Source: Algibacter lectus
GTDB lineage: Bacteria > Bacteroidota > Bacteroidia > Flavobacteriales > Flavobacteriaceae
Assembly: GCF_900112395.1 (NCBI RefSeq)
Contig: NZ_FOLN01000002.1
Span: forward strand, 124,001-188,000
Direction: 5' to 3'
Length of the DNA stretch: 64,000 nt
Part shown: piece by piece, positions 8,539 to 18,465 of the stretch
Position numbering within the stretch: position 1 is the first letter of the stretch
How the letters are laid out: every line of letters begins with the position of its first letter
Notes under the pieces: generated by a model
Seen by the model: the letters and a program-made list of their open reading frames with translations, nothing else
Told to the model about the DNA's origin: nothing
Databases searched by the model: none
Program-made: the position numbers and the translations under genes

Positions 8539-9873
8539 TTAATGTGTGTTGTTAAGTTGTGGACCTTTGTTAATTATTTTTCCGGCTAGCATTAAAAACA
8601 GCAAACCTAAAAGCAAATACAAACCAATAAAACCAAGTAGTGTAAATAACGTATTTCCTGCCGACACGGTTGGTGATGCACCATCTGCGGTGCGCAGCAA
8701 GTTATACACTAACCAGGGTTGTCGGCCTAATTCTGCAGTATACCAACCTGTTGTATTGGCGATATATGGAAAAGGAAGCATAAACATAAGTGCCCACAGA
8801 ATCCATTTTGTAGTATATAGTTTTTTTCTGAAAAGCTGTACGGCCGCCAATAACATTAACCCTATAAAAATAGTACCTAAACCAACCATAATATGATAAG
8901 CATAATAAAGCCCAGGTATGTTTGTTGGGTGTGTGCTTTTATCAAATTCATTTAAACCTTTAATCTCCGCATTCCAGTCTTGATAGGTTAAAAAGCTTAG
9001 AATATTTGGAACGGCTATTTTATTATCTAGTTTTTGCTCGAGCATATTAGGTTGTCCAATTAAAACAATTTCCGATCCGCCTTCTTCGGTTTCAAAAATT
9101 CCTTCCATAGCTGCAAAGGTTACCGGTTGGTGTTTTACAACGTTTTTAGCTACTAAATCTCCTGTTGGGAATGCCACTAAAATACTAGATACTAAACCGA
9201 AACCAACTCCAGTTTTTACAAAGAGTTTTCCGAATTCGCTGTGTTTATTATTCAGAATATAGAATGCGCCAATGGCAGCCACAACAAACGATGCCGTAAT
9301 TACCGATGCTAATTGATTATGGAAATAGGATGGTAATAACCATGGATTTGAAAATAGGGCACTGAAGTTGTTTAGAACAAATCGGCCGTTTTCCAAAATT
9401 TCATAACCCACGGGATGTTGCATCCAGGAATGCGTAGCAATAATTAAATAGCCGCTGGCCCAAGAACCTAAAAAGACTAAAAACCCAGTAACAAAATGGA
9501 GTTTATGCCCTAGAAGCTTTTCACCAAAAATAAAAAGTCCTAAAAACGAAGATTCTAAAAAGAACGAAAACATGCCTTCCATAGCCAGAGTTTGGCCAAT
9601 AATACCACCGGTAAGCTCCGAGAATTTCGCCCAATTCGTTCCAAATTGAAACTCCATCGGGATTCCGGTAACCACACCCATAGCAAAGTTTAGCGCGAAA
9701 ATTTTCATCCAAAACTTGGCAGCGTCGTTATATTTTTCAATTTCTGAATAAAGATATTTCCCTTTAAAGTAAACCACTATAAGCGATAAGCCCATAGTTA
9801 ATTGCGGAAATAAGTAGTGAAAGGTAATGGTAAAAGCAAACTGCATTCTATCATAAAAAAGCATGTCTTCCAT
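8539..9873 (-). CDS. cydA: Cytochrome bd quinol oxidase subunit I
   Basis: The 444-residue protein begins with DRMQFAFTITFHYLFPQLTMG, where the His is the expected haem b595/d region ligand of CydA helix 1. The conserved GRQPW occurs near residue 390, and MEGIFETEEGG marks the start of the quinol-binding loop. The protein is shorter than E. coli CydA (522 residues), consistent with the short Q-loop class. It gives high-affinity oxygen respiration and tolerance to NO and sulfide. It is first in a cydA-cydB-DUF6933 operon; a possible minus-strand -7 box TAACTTTG lies at 10006-10013. Confidence 0.96.
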   Translation of the reverse strand: MEDMLFYDRMQFAFTITFHYLFPQLTMGLSLIVVYFKGKYLYSEIEKYNDAAKFWMKIFALNFAMGVVTGIPMEFQFGTNWAKFSELTGGIIGQTLAMEGMFSFFLESSFLGLFIFGEKLLGHKLHFVTGFLVFLGSWASGYLIIATHSWMQHPVGYEILENGRFVLNNFSALFSNPWLLPSYFHNQLASVITASFVVAAIGAFYILNNKHSEFGKLFVKTGVGFGLVSSILVAFPTGDLVAKNVVKHQPVTFAAMEGIFETEEGGSEIVLIGQPNMLEQKLDNKIAVPNILSFLTYQDWNAEIKGLNEFDKSTHPTNIPGLYYAYHIMVGLGTIFIGLMLLAAVQLFRKKLYTTKWILWALMFMLPFPYIANTTGWYTAELGRQPWLVYNLLRTADGASPTVSAGNTLFTLLGFIGLYLLLGLLFLMLAGKIINKGPQLNNTH

Positions 9874-10245
9874 AAAAGCAATAATTTGTATGTGTTGCCG
9901 ACGAAATTATTCGATTTTAATATAAAGCACGGTAACTTTTGTTACAGATAAAAGTTTCAGTAAAAAATATAAAATCGTTAATTCATCAATTAAATTTACT
10001 ACAAACAAAGTTAACGATTACGGATTGTTTCCTTGGTATAATATCCGTTAAATAAAGCCCTTAAATCAAGTTTTATCAAAAGTTCAAAGGCTTTTATCTA
10101 TATTTCAATTATCTGCAATAGTTATAAAAATCTCGTCGATAGAATAGGGGTTTTGGTATAGTCAATTCCATCAAACTTCTATTACTATTTTATAAGGATG
10201 TATTTAGTTTCATTTTTGAAGTGTAAAACAAAAACACCTTAACAA
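9874..10245. other. Divergent intergenic region between cydA and the efflux operon
   Basis: These 372 bp contain no convincing gene. They hold a candidate minus-strand -7 box for cydA (TAACTTTG, 10006-10013) and an interrupted inverted repeat ACGGAT (10020-10025)/ATCCGT (10043-10048) just upstream of it, which could be a regulator site. A near-match -7 element CATTTTTG (10211-10218) lies 27 bp before the plus-strand efflux gene. Confidence 0.4.
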
Positions 10246-11577
10246 ATGAAATTATATATTATTATCGCAAGCTTTCTATTTGCACAGATTTCAATAGGGC
10301 AAGAAACACCTAAAGATGTTAGCTCGAATGTGTGGTCTTTAGAAGATTGTATCAATTATGCTATAGCACATAATATTAGCGTAAAAGATGCTTCTTTAAA
10401 TACAAATCTTGCCGAAGTAGATTATAGTAAAGCAAAATCGTCTAGATTACCAGACTTATTTGGTAGTGCGTCTCAAAGTTTTTCTAACGGAAATACTATT
10501 GACCCTATTACAAGTAGTTATGTTACCGATCAAATACACAGTACTAATGTGGGTATAAATAGTTCTGTAACGCTGTTTAAAGGCAACCAAATAAGTAATC
10601 AAATTAAGCAGAATAAAATTCTTTTAGAACAAAGTATTTTTTTAGAAGAAGAAGCAAAAAACAGCATTGTTATTAGCCTTTTAGAAAACTACTTGCAAGC
10701 ACTTTTCAGTAAAGAAGATATTGCTATTGCCGAATCTAATTTAGAAGCCTCTAAAACAGAAGTATTGCGAGCAAAAGCACGTTTAGATGCAGGAACTATT
10801 GCTTTAAGTGATTATACAGAATCACAGAGTCAAGTAGCTACTAATCAATACAATTTAATTGCAGCTAAGAACAATTATCAACAGTATATTATTGATTTGA
10901 AACAACTATTAGAGCTAACACCAATGGACGATTTAGAAATTGAGTCTATTGACGAAAATATGAATCTAATAAACTTAGAATTAGATAGAATTTCCATATA
11001 TAACAACGCCTTAAATTACTTGCCAGAAATAGAAGCTAGTAAGTTAAATGTAGCAGCAAAAGAGAAAGAACTCGATATTGCTAAAGGAGGATATTCGCCA
11101 ACATTATCACTTTCCGGAAGTGTAGGTTCTGGTTATACAAGTATAAACGATAATACATTTTCCGATCAGTTTGATGTTAACTTTAATCAGAAGTTAGGCT
11201 TATCATTAACCATTCCTATTTTTAATAGAAACGCAACAAAATCAGCAGTACAATCGGCTACCATAAATATTGAAAAGGCTGAAATTCAGAAACAAATTAC
11301 TGAAAAAATTCTTTACAAGAAAGTAGAAACGGCTTACCAAAACGCATTATCTGCACAAGAACAGATTATAGCTGCGGAAGCTTCCAAAGAAGCATCAGAA
11401 CAAAGTTACAAACTAGCTCAGAAGAAATATGAATTAGGCGATTTAAGCACAACCGATTTAGTAATTAGCCAAAACACGTACACTAATGCACAGCAAAACT
11501 ATTTGCAAGCAAAATACCTAAATATTTTATATCACCAATTATTACAATTTTATCAAGGAAACGATATCAAACTTTAA
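10246..11577 (+). CDS. TolC-family outer-membrane efflux protein
   Basis: A 443-residue protein with signal peptide (cleavage after SIGQ, about residue 18) and two repeats of the OEP domain: long coiled-coil helices (about residues 120-220 and 330-430) separated by short beta segments such as GVNSSVTLFKGNQ and GLSLTIPIFNRNATKSAV, which form the outer-membrane barrel. It makes the exit duct of a tripartite pump. It is first in a tightly packed operon with the adaptor (11 bp), ATPase and permease, so it serves that MacAB-type system. Confidence 0.92.
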   Translation: MKLYIIIASFLFAQISIGQETPKDVSSNVWSLEDCINYAIAHNISVKDASLNTNLAEVDYSKAKSSRLPDLFGSASQSFSNGNTIDPITSSYVTDQIHSTNVGINSSVTLFKGNQISNQIKQNKILLEQSIFLEEEAKNSIVISLLENYLQALFSKEDIAIAESNLEASKTEVLRAKARLDAGTIALSDYTESQSQVATNQYNLIAAKNNYQQYIIDLKQLLELTPMDDLEIESIDENMNLINLELDRISIYNNALNYLPEIEASKLNVAAKEKELDIAKGGYSPTLSLSGSVGSGYTSINDNTFSDQFDVNFNQKLGLSLTIPIFNRNATKSAVQSATINIEKAEIQKQITEKILYKKVETAYQNALSAQEQIIAAEASKEASEQSYKLAQKKYELGDLSTTDLVISQNTYTNAQQNYLQAKYLNILYHQLLQFYQGNDIKL

Positions 11578-11588
11578 TCTAAAGGATC

Positions 11589-12794
11589 ATGAAAAATAAA
11601 AAAAACATTATAATAAGTAGCATTGTCATTGTAGTACTCGCTATTGTAGGATATTCATTTATAAAAGCTGACGACGCTATTATCATTGAAGCTAAAACAA
11701 TAGCAGTAAAAAAAGCAAACGTCACTACCATGGTTACTGCAACAGGTACAATGGAACCAATTACACAAGTTGAGGTTGGTACACAAGTCTCTGGTGTAGT
11801 TGAAAAAATATATGTGGATTATAACAGTGTGGTTACGGAAGGACAGTTGATTGCTGAATTGGATAAAACTAATTTAAACGCAGCAAAAACGCAAGCACAA
11901 GCAGCGTATGATAATGCGGTTAGCCAAAGAAACTACACGCAAACGATTTACGACAGACAGAAAACGTTATTTGATAATCAAGTGATAAGCAAATCTGATT
12001 TTGATGATGCTACTTTCAACTATCAAACAGCAAAAGGAACGGTGACGCAACGTTATTCAGATTTACAACAAGCCAGAACTAATTTAGGTTATGCTAATAT
12101 TTATTCGCCTATCGATGGTGTGGTTTTATCTAGAGCGATTGACGAAGGGCAAACGGTAGCAGCAAGTTTAAGCACACCAACGCTATTTACTATTGCACAA
12201 GATTTAAAAGAAATGCAAGTAGAGGCAGATGTGGATGAGGCAGATATAGGACAAGTAAAAGAAGGGCAACGCGTCACTTTTACAGTGGATGCTTACTTAG
12301 GAGAAACCTTTGAAGGTGAAGTCACACAAGTAAGATTAGACCCAACTGTTACTTCAAATGTAGTAACGTATACAGTTGTAATTAAAGCAGATAACCCAGA
12401 TTTAAAACTAAAGCCAGGATTAACAGCAACTATTTCAATTTACACATTAGAATTAAATGATGTATTAACTGCGGAAGCTAAAGCCATCAACTTTAAACCA
12501 GAAAAAGAAGTCTTTGCAAGCTATAATTTACAACACCAATTAGAAACTAATAACACTGAAAGAACTAAAGAAGGAACGACACTTTGGGTATTAGGAAACA
12601 ACGGAGAAATTACTCCTAAAGCAGTAACGCTTGGTGCAAGCGATGGTGTAAATGTACAAGTGTTAAATGGAGTTTCTGAAGGAGAAAAACTTGTGTATAG
12701 TTTAAAAGGGGTTTCAAAATCGGAGGCTAGTGTTTCCGCTAAAAACGAAAGTCCATTTATGCCACAAAAACCAGGAGGTAACAGAAAAAAATAG
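11589..12794 (+). CDS. MacA-like periplasmic adaptor (membrane fusion protein)
   Basis: A 401-residue adaptor with one N-terminal membrane anchor (about residues 6-24), a biotinyl-lipoyl half-motif GTQVSGVVEKIYVDYNSVV, an alpha-helical hairpin (about 85-145) and the second lipoyl half NIYSPIDGVVLSRAIDEGQTV. The beta-barrel (ADVDEADIGQVKEGQRVTF) and membrane-proximal domains follow, ending in a Lys/Pro-rich tail. It connects the inner-membrane ABC permease to the TolC protein. Place directly before a MacB-type ATPase and permease makes the assignment firm. Confidence 0.92.
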   Translation: MKNKKNIIISSIVIVVLAIVGYSFIKADDAIIIEAKTIAVKKANVTTMVTATGTMEPITQVEVGTQVSGVVEKIYVDYNSVVTEGQLIAELDKTNLNAAKTQAQAAYDNAVSQRNYTQTIYDRQKTLFDNQVISKSDFDDATFNYQTAKGTVTQRYSDLQQARTNLGYANIYSPIDGVVLSRAIDEGQTVAASLSTPTLFTIAQDLKEMQVEADVDEADIGQVKEGQRVTFTVDAYLGETFEGEVTQVRLDPTVTSNVVTYTVVIKADNPDLKLKPGLTATISIYTLELNDVLTAEAKAINFKPEKEVFASYNLQHQLETNNTERTKEGTTLWVLGNNGEITPKAVTLGASDGVNVQVLNGVSEGEKLVYSLKGVSKSEASVSAKNESPFMPQKPGGNRKK

Positions 12795-12800
12795 ATAATC

Positions 12801-13544
12801 ATGAGTAAAGCAATCATAAAAATAGAAGATTTAAAACGAGAGTTTACCATGGGAACCGAAACGGTTCATGCATTAAGAGGTATTTCGTTTGATATTAAAG
12901 AAGGAGAATTTGTCACTATAATGGGATCAAGTGGTTCTGGAAAAAGTACGATGTTAAACATTTTGGGATGTTTAGATCAACCAACTTCAGGAACTTATGA
13001 AATTGATGGTGTAAGAGTAAAAGACTTATCTAGAAATGAATTGGCAACTATTCGAAATGAAAAAATAGGTTTCATTTTTCAATCTTATAATTTATTAGCA
13101 AGAACATCGGCTGTTGAAAACGTAGAATTACCACTGTTATACAACAGTAAAGTATCTACAGAAGAACGCAGAAAACGTGCTATTGAAGCTTTAGAGAAAG
13201 TAGGATTAGGCGAACGTTTACATCATACACCAGCACAACTTTCCGGAGGACAACAACAACGTGTGGCTATTGCAAGATCGTTAGTTAATAATCCAGTAAT
13301 GATTTTAGCTGATGAAGCAACAGGGAACCTAGATACACGTACATCTTACGAAATCATGTCCTTATTTCAAGAGTTAAACAAACAAGGTATTACCATCACA
13401 TTTGTTACGCACGAGCCGGATATTGCTACGTTCAGTAGTAGAACTATTGTATTAAAAGATGGTGCGGTTATGAAAGATTATAAGAATGAAAACATTCAAT
13501 CTGCAGCAAATGAATTGGCCAAATTACCTAAACAAGACGATTAA
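12801..13544 (+). CDS. MacB/LolD-type ABC transporter ATP-binding protein
   Basis: The 247-residue ATPase has all motifs intact: Walker [10 protein letters not shown] (about residues 42-50), Q-loop FIFQSYNLL, signature LSGGQQQR (about 147-154), Walker [14 protein letters not shown] and the H-loop VTHEPD. The sequence [21 protein letters not shown]-type start and 'ADEATGNLD' are typical of the MacB/LolD/FtsE group, which drives mechanotransmission rather than direct transport across the inner membrane. It lies 6 bp after the adaptor and 2 bp before the permease. Confidence 0.95.
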   Translation: MSKAIIKIEDLKREFTMGTETVHALRGISFDIKEGEFVTIMGSSGSGKSTMLNILGCLDQPTSGTYEIDGVRVKDLSRNELATIRNEKIGFIFQSYNLLARTSAVENVELPLLYNSKVSTEERRKRAIEALEKVGLGERLHHTPAQLSGGQQQRVAIARSLVNNPVMILADEATGNLDTRTSYEIMSLFQELNKQGITITFVTHEPDIATFSSRTIVLKDGAVMKDYKNENIQSAANELAKLPKQDD

Positions 13545-13546
13545 TT

Positions 13547-14767
13547 ATGAGACTATTAAATTTATTTAAAATCGCTACAAAAGCCATCATCCTTAACAAA
13601 ACAAGAACCTTGTTAACCATGCTTGGAATTATTATTGGTGTGGCATCTGTAATCGCTATGTTAGCCATTGGAGAAGGTTCAAAAGAAAGTATTCGTACTA
13701 CTATTTCTGCTATGGGTTCCAATATGATTACTATAAAAGCAGGAGCCGACACAAGAGGAGGCGTGAGACAAGAAGCTAGTGTTATGGAATCGCTTACTTT
13801 AAGTGATTATAAAGCAATAAAAGCACAATCCAATTTACTTAGTTACAGTACACCTGTAGTAGAAGGAAAGGGGCAAGTTATTAATGGTTCTAACAACTGG
13901 CCATCTTCAATTTACGGAGTAAATCCAGAATATTTAAGCATTAAAGTAGTCGATTTACAAAGCGGAAGTATGTTTACAGATGCAGAAGTACAAACCGCTG
14001 CTAAAGTCGCCTTAATTGGGCAAACTGTAGTAGATAATATCTTTCCTGATGGTCAAGAACCAGTAGGACAAATGATTCGTTTTAATAATATTCCGTTTAA
14101 AGTGATTGGTGTTCTGGAAGAAAAAGGAGAAAACACCTTTGGGCAAGATCAAGACGATGTGGTTATTGCGCCTTACACCACTGTACAAAAACGTATTTTA
14201 GCAATCGATCATTTAAATCAGATTATGGCATCTGCGATTAGTGAAGAAGAAGCGCCAAATGCGGTAATAGAGCTCTCTAGTATTTTACGCGAGCAACATA
14301 AATTGGCAGATAGTGAAGATGATGATTTTCACGTACGTTCTATGGAAGAACTAATTTCCACCTTTAGTTCTACTAGTGAAATGCTAACTATCCTATTGGT
14401 TGCAGTGGCAAGTATCTCATTATTAATTGGAGGAATTGGGATTATGAATATTATGTATGTTTCCGTAAAAGAGCGTACCAAAGAGATAGGTTTGCGTATG
14501 GCTGTAGGAGGAAAGGGCTCTGATATTTTAATGCAATTTTTAATAGAAGCTATTTTAATAAGTATTACAGGTGGAGTTCTAGGTGTATTATTAGGACTTG
14601 GAGCAACGGTGTTCATAGAAAAATTCTTAAATTGGCCTACAAGCGTGGCTATGTATTCTATTGTGATTTCTTTTGCCGTTTGTGCTGTAACAGGTATCTT
14701 TTTCGGATGGTATCCAGCTAGAAAAGCATCGGCTTTAGACCCAATCACTGCTTTGCGTTATGAATAA
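13547..14767 (+). CDS. MacB-type ABC permease (FtsX-like)
   Basis: A 406-residue permease with one N-terminal helix (LLTMLGIIIGVASVIAMLAIG), a large periplasmic MacB_PCD domain (about residues 50-280) and three C-terminal FtsX-type helices, including the conserved GIGIMNIMYVSVKERTKEIG. The final YPARKASALDPITALRYE is the standard C-terminal block. With the preceding genes it forms a MacAB-TolC-like pump that expels compounds from the periplasm, for instance antibiotics, peptides or lipids; the cargo is unknown. Confidence 0.94.
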   Translation: MRLLNLFKIATKAIILNKTRTLLTMLGIIIGVASVIAMLAIGEGSKESIRTTISAMGSNMITIKAGADTRGGVRQEASVMESLTLSDYKAIKAQSNLLSYSTPVVEGKGQVINGSNNWPSSIYGVNPEYLSIKVVDLQSGSMFTDAEVQTAAKVALIGQTVVDNIFPDGQEPVGQMIRFNNIPFKVIGVLEEKGENTFGQDQDDVVIAPYTTVQKRILAIDHLNQIMASAISEEEAPNAVIELSSILREQHKLADSEDDDFHVRSMEELISTFSSTSEMLTILLVAVASISLLIGGIGIMNIMYVSVKERTKEIGLRMAVGGKGSDILMQFLIEAILISITGGVLGVLLGLGATVFIEKFLNWPTSVAMYSIVISFAVCAVTGIFFGWYPARKASALDPITALRYE

Positions 14768-14801
14768 AGACTCGGAATTCTAATAAATAAAACTGATAAA
14801 G

Positions 14802-15761
14802 ATGAAAACCAATAAACGTTTAAAACCTTTCTTACTTTTAGCATCTATTGCTGTGTTGGCTTCCTGTAAAACCAATAAAAAAGCAGAGCAAATAGATGGA
14901 GTTAAAGTAGTTTCTGTAAATCCAGATTATTTTATTGCAGATAATATTATAGGTGAAATTACTCAGAAAACAGTGGACTTAAACGGAACACCAACGTTGT
15001 GTTATGTGTTTAAAACCAACTCAAGACCATCGGAACATCAAATGGGGCCATGGTGTCCAAGACATATCGATGATGCTAAAGAAAAAGGTGGTATTTGGTT
15101 TAAAGATGGAAACGTGTATGATGTGGATGGCCATTTTATTGCGGAGCTAGCTGATTTTTATGAAGATGATCAATGGAAAGTCTTTAGAGAAGATGGTAGC
15201 GTAAAATATACAGCAACACAAGAAGAATGCGAAGGCGCAGCCAAACCTGATGTAGAAGAAGCCTACCAGAATTACTGTGTAGAATGCCTCCCTAAATATT
15301 ATAAAGATCAAATAACAACCTTTACTATTCCTGTTACTCCAGTATATACAGATAGAGAGCAACGATTAGGAAGAGGTGGTCTTGGGGTTGCTTTTAATGG
15401 TGTTAACTTTGATCCGCCAGCACCAACACATGCAATATTAGCAGCGCATACTATTGCTCCCTTAGATGACCATGGTGGTCATGTAAACCCTCATGGAGGT
15501 TATCATTATCATGCAGCAACTGGATCTACAAAAGAAGTTAAACAAGCAGATGTGCATTCGTCAATGATAGGTTACGCAATTGATGGATTTGGTATTTATG
15601 CGCTTTTAGATGAAAACAAGAATCAGCCAACAGATTTAGATGATTGTGGCGGTCATGTAGATGAAACACGTGGTTATCATTATCATGCAGGAGAACCCGG
15701 AGGTAACGAAATTATAAAATGTTTACATGGTGTTCCTGGTAGCGTTCATGTTCAGGAGTAA
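14802..15761 (+). CDS. YHYH-domain lipoprotein (first copy)
   Basis: A 319-residue lipoprotein (signal ending VLASC at about residue 22) of the YHYH family (PF14240 type). Two YHYH blocks are visible, GGYHYHAATG and RGYHYHAGEPGG, and the N-terminal part has the conserved HQMGPWCP and several paired cysteines (C67, C84 region; NYCVECLP). The His-rich blocks suggest metal binding, but the function of the family is unknown. It sits 34 bp after the efflux permease and 48 bp before a LytS-type kinase, in the same direction. A paralogue lies at 26523-27521. Confidence 0.85.
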   Translation: MKTNKRLKPFLLLASIAVLASCKTNKKAEQIDGVKVVSVNPDYFIADNIIGEITQKTVDLNGTPTLCYVFKTNSRPSEHQMGPWCPRHIDDAKEKGGIWFKDGNVYDVDGHFIAELADFYEDDQWKVFREDGSVKYTATQEECEGAAKPDVEEAYQNYCVECLPKYYKDQITTFTIPVTPVYTDREQRLGRGGLGVAFNGVNFDPPAPTHAILAAHTIAPLDDHGGHVNPHGGYHYHAATGSTKEVKQADVHSSMIGYAIDGFGIYALLDENKNQPTDLDDCGGHVDETRGYHYHAGEPGGNEIIKCLHGVPGSVHVQE

Positions 15762-15809
15762 CAATTTGTTTCAGTAAAAAGTAGAATAATAAAAGTAAAG
15801 AAAGAGTTA

Positions 15810-16847
15810 ATGTATAAGAACAAAACAATAACGGTAATATCACATGTGCTAGTTTGGTTAACATTATTTTGTTTGCCTTATTTGCTATCATCTGGTGAGG
15901 AACAAGAAATGAATAGGGTAATTGCCCATTTTTGGATTCCTTTATTTTTTTCTGCCATTATATTTTACTTAAACTTTTTTGTTTTAGTAGATCGTTACTT
16001 GTTCCCCAAAAAAACAGTGGAGTTTATTCTGCTAAATATCCTAATTATAGCATTCTTTTTATTTTTAAAAGAATACATAGAAGATAATTATTTTCAGGAT
16101 ATTTTAAAAAAGCGTCTCGCAAATACCGAGAGAACCGAACCTCCTTTTAAAATGGCTATTTACATACAATTGTTATCGTATTTAGCACCTTTGTTCTTTT
16201 CAGTAGCACTAAAATCTACTAGACGTTGGGTTAAAACTGAAGCCGAACGCAAGGAAGCTGCTAATTTCAAATTAAAGTCGGAGTTACAGCATTTGCATTA
16301 TCAATTGCAACCACATTTCTTTTTTAATTCGTTGAATAACATTTATTCTTTAGTTGATATTTCTCCCGATCAAGCAAAGTCTTCCATACACAGTTTGAGC
16401 AAGTTGATGCGTTATATGTTGTATGAAACTAACTTAGAAGTGGTTCCGCTTAGTAAAGAAATAGATTTTCTTAAAAAGTATATCGATTTAATGAAGTTAA
16501 GAGTATCGGATAAAACAAGTGTTAGCTATAGCTTTCCTGTTAAAGAAACAGGTATACAAATTGCACCTTTGTTATTTATTTCATTGATCGAAAATGCCTT
16601 TAAACATGGTGTTTCGGCGACTAAACCAAGTACTATTGATATTAGCATGACTTGTGATAATAATACCGTTTTATTTTCTGTTGAAAACCATAATTTCCCG
16701 AAGAAAACAGACGATAAAAGTGGCTCTGGTATAGGGCTTCAGAATTTAGAGAAGCGTTTAGAGTTATTGTATTCAGATAAATTCAATTTTAAAACTATTT
16801 TAAAAGATGATCGCTTTTTGGTTACCTTAGAAATTAAAACCAACTAA
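15810..16847 (+). CDS. LytS/YehU-type sensor histidine kinase
   Basis: The 345-residue protein has four membrane helices in its first 140 residues and then a His_kinase domain of the LytS type: QLQPHFFFNSLNNIYSLVD around residues 166-184 contains the phosphoacceptor His, followed by the ATPase domain with the N-box ISLIENAFKHG and G-box SGSGIGLQNLEKRL. It is followed after 4 bp by its LytTR response regulator. Position behind an efflux operon suggests that it senses envelope stress or the pump's cargo (inference). Confidence 0.92.
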   Translation: MYKNKTITVISHVLVWLTLFCLPYLLSSGEEQEMNRVIAHFWIPLFFSAIIFYLNFFVLVDRYLFPKKTVEFILLNILIIAFFLFLKEYIEDNYFQDILKKRLANTERTEPPFKMAIYIQLLSYLAPLFFSVALKSTRRWVKTEAERKEAANFKLKSELQHLHYQLQPHFFFNSLNNIYSLVDISPDQAKSSIHSLSKLMRYMLYETNLEVVPLSKEIDFLKKYIDLMKLRVSDKTSVSYSFPVKETGIQIAPLLFISLIENAFKHGVSATKPSTIDISMTCDNNTVLFSVENHNFPKKTDDKSGSGIGLQNLEKRLELLYSDKFNFKTILKDDRFLVTLEIKTN

Positions 16848-16851
16848 ACGT

Positions 16852-17580
16852 ATGAGCAATATAAAAATCACTTGTGTTATTGTAGACGATGAGCCTATGG
16901 CACTTAATTTAGTTGAAACTTATGTGCAAAAAACGCCTTTTTTAGAACTAAAACAAAAATGTAGTAGTGCTATTGAAGCTATGGAGTTTATAAAAGAGCA
17001 ACCTGTAGATTTATTGTTTTTAGATATACAAATGCCAGATTTAACAGGTATTGAATTTTCAAAAATGTTACCAAAAGAGACACGTGTGGTTTTTACAACT
17101 GCATTCGATCAATATGCTTTGGAAGGTTTTAAAGTGGAGGCTTTGGATTATTTATTGAAACCTTTTGATTATGCTGAATTTTTAGCTGCAGCAAATAAAG
17201 CAAATCATTATTTCTCGTTGTTAAAAGGAACACCGCAAAACGAAGTTTCCGAAGTAAAAGAATTTCTTTTTGTAAAATCGGAATACAAACAATTACGAAT
17301 TAAGCTTTCGGATGTCCTATATTTTGAAGGGTTAAAGGATTACATTAAAATTTGGTTAAAGGATAATCCGAAGCCTATTTTAACCTTAATGAGCTTAAAA
17401 TCTTTGCAAGAAGAATTACCAGAATCTCAATTTTTACGCGTGCACCGTTCTTTTATTGTGTCTTTAAAAAACATTGAAGTTATTGAGCGTAGTCAAATTA
17501 TTATTAACAACCAGCGCATAACGGTTTCTGAGCAATATAAGTCTGCTTTTTTAGAATTCGTAAATAGTAATTCTTTATAA
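16852..17580 (+). CDS. LytTR-family response regulator
   Basis: A 242-residue regulator with an N-terminal receiver domain (phosphoacceptor Asp in LLFLDIQMPD at about residue 58, conserved Thr in VVFTTAFD and Lys in YLLKPF) and a C-terminal LytTR DNA-binding domain (about residues 140-240; LSDVLYFEGLKDYIKIWL and FLRVHRSFIVSLKNIEVIE). It pairs with the upstream kinase. LytTR regulators bind tandem direct repeats about two helical turns apart; no such site was clear before the efflux operon. Confidence 0.95.
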   Translation: MSNIKITCVIVDDEPMALNLVETYVQKTPFLELKQKCSSAIEAMEFIKEQPVDLLFLDIQMPDLTGIEFSKMLPKETRVVFTTAFDQYALEGFKVEALDYLLKPFDYAEFLAAANKANHYFSLLKGTPQNEVSEVKEFLFVKSEYKQLRIKLSDVLYFEGLKDYIKIWLKDNPKPILTLMSLKSLQEELPESQFLRVHRSFIVSLKNIEVIERSQIIINNQRITVSEQYKSAFLEFVNSNSL

Positions 17581-17623
17581 TTTATAGGGCAAATTTCACC
17601 TATATATTTCCAAATAATCATCC

Positions 17624-18370
17624 ATGAAACTATTCCGTAAATTAAGAAGAAACCTAATAGCCTTCGGTAAGTTCAAATCTTATTTGGTATATGCTATTGG
17701 CGAAATTATACTAATTGTAATTGGTATTTCAATTGCTTGGAAAATAAACGATCTTAATGATATTAGAAAAAATAATATTGTAGAACAGAAAATTTACCAG
17801 AACTTAAATGAGGAGTTAAACACTAATTTACATCTACTAAAAGGTTTAATAGACGAGTATCCTAAAACAATAATTTATTTAGAAAACACCTTAAAATATG
17901 TTGGCAAAGCTCCAAATGAAATAACTCAAGGCGCAAAAGATACCATAATTAATATACAGCACAAAGATGTTAGTTTGCTTGACAACTCTGTAAATTCTAT
18001 TGTAAATACTACTAAATTTGAGATTATTGAAAGTGACGATCTTAAAGATTTAATAGCTGTTTACCCAAGTAAAATAAACGGATTTAAGGATCAAGACGAT
18101 AAAATTAAAGCGATAATTAGCGATAGGTTAAAACCTGTTTTAGAAAAGCACATTTCTCTTATTGATTTGCTCCCTAAAGAAAATGCAAATTATCGGCATA
18201 TTAAAGAATTTGGTAGCAAATCAGATTATATTACTCTGCTCAATAATAAAGAGTATCAAAACAGTATAATAGATCGCTTATTACAAACGCAAATACAGCT
18301 CAACAATGCTAAAATGCTACGTGGTAAAACTAAAATATTAATCACCAAGTTAAAAGAGGAACTAGAATAA
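17624..18370 (+). CDS. DUF6090-family membrane protein
   Basis: A 248-residue protein with the DUF6090 N-terminal signature of Bacteroidota: a basic start (KLFRKLRRNL), then YLVYAIGEIILIVIGISIAW as a single membrane helix and the polar KINDLND. The rest is a helical, probably coiled-coil extracytoplasmic region without recognised domain. It follows the LytTR gene by 43 bp and may be part of its transcript. Function is unknown; these proteins are numerous in flavobacterial genomes. Confidence 0.8.
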   Translation: MKLFRKLRRNLIAFGKFKSYLVYAIGEIILIVIGISIAWKINDLNDIRKNNIVEQKIYQNLNEELNTNLHLLKGLIDEYPKTIIYLENTLKYVGKAPNEITQGAKDTIINIQHKDVSLLDNSVNSIVNTTKFEIIESDDLKDLIAVYPSKINGFKDQDDKIKAIISDRLKPVLEKHISLIDLLPKENANYRHIKEFGSKSDYITLLNNKEYQNSIIDRLLQTQIQLNNAKMLRGKTKILITKLKEELE

Positions 18371-18399
18371 TTTCTTCTAAAGTCTATCATTTCTATGTT

Positions 18400-18433
18400 C
18401 TGATAAGTTGATCAGGAGCATGTTTTTTTTTTT
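18400..18433 (+). terminator. Weak terminator after the DUF6090 gene
   Basis: A short stem CTGAT/ATCAG (18400-18404 with 18411-18415) is followed within a few bases by a run of 11-12 T. The stem is weak, so this is a modest candidate for the end of the efflux/LytTR operon. Confidence 0.35.
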
Positions 18434-18465
18434 ATTTCTAACAAATAGATAATCAGTTGTTTTAA

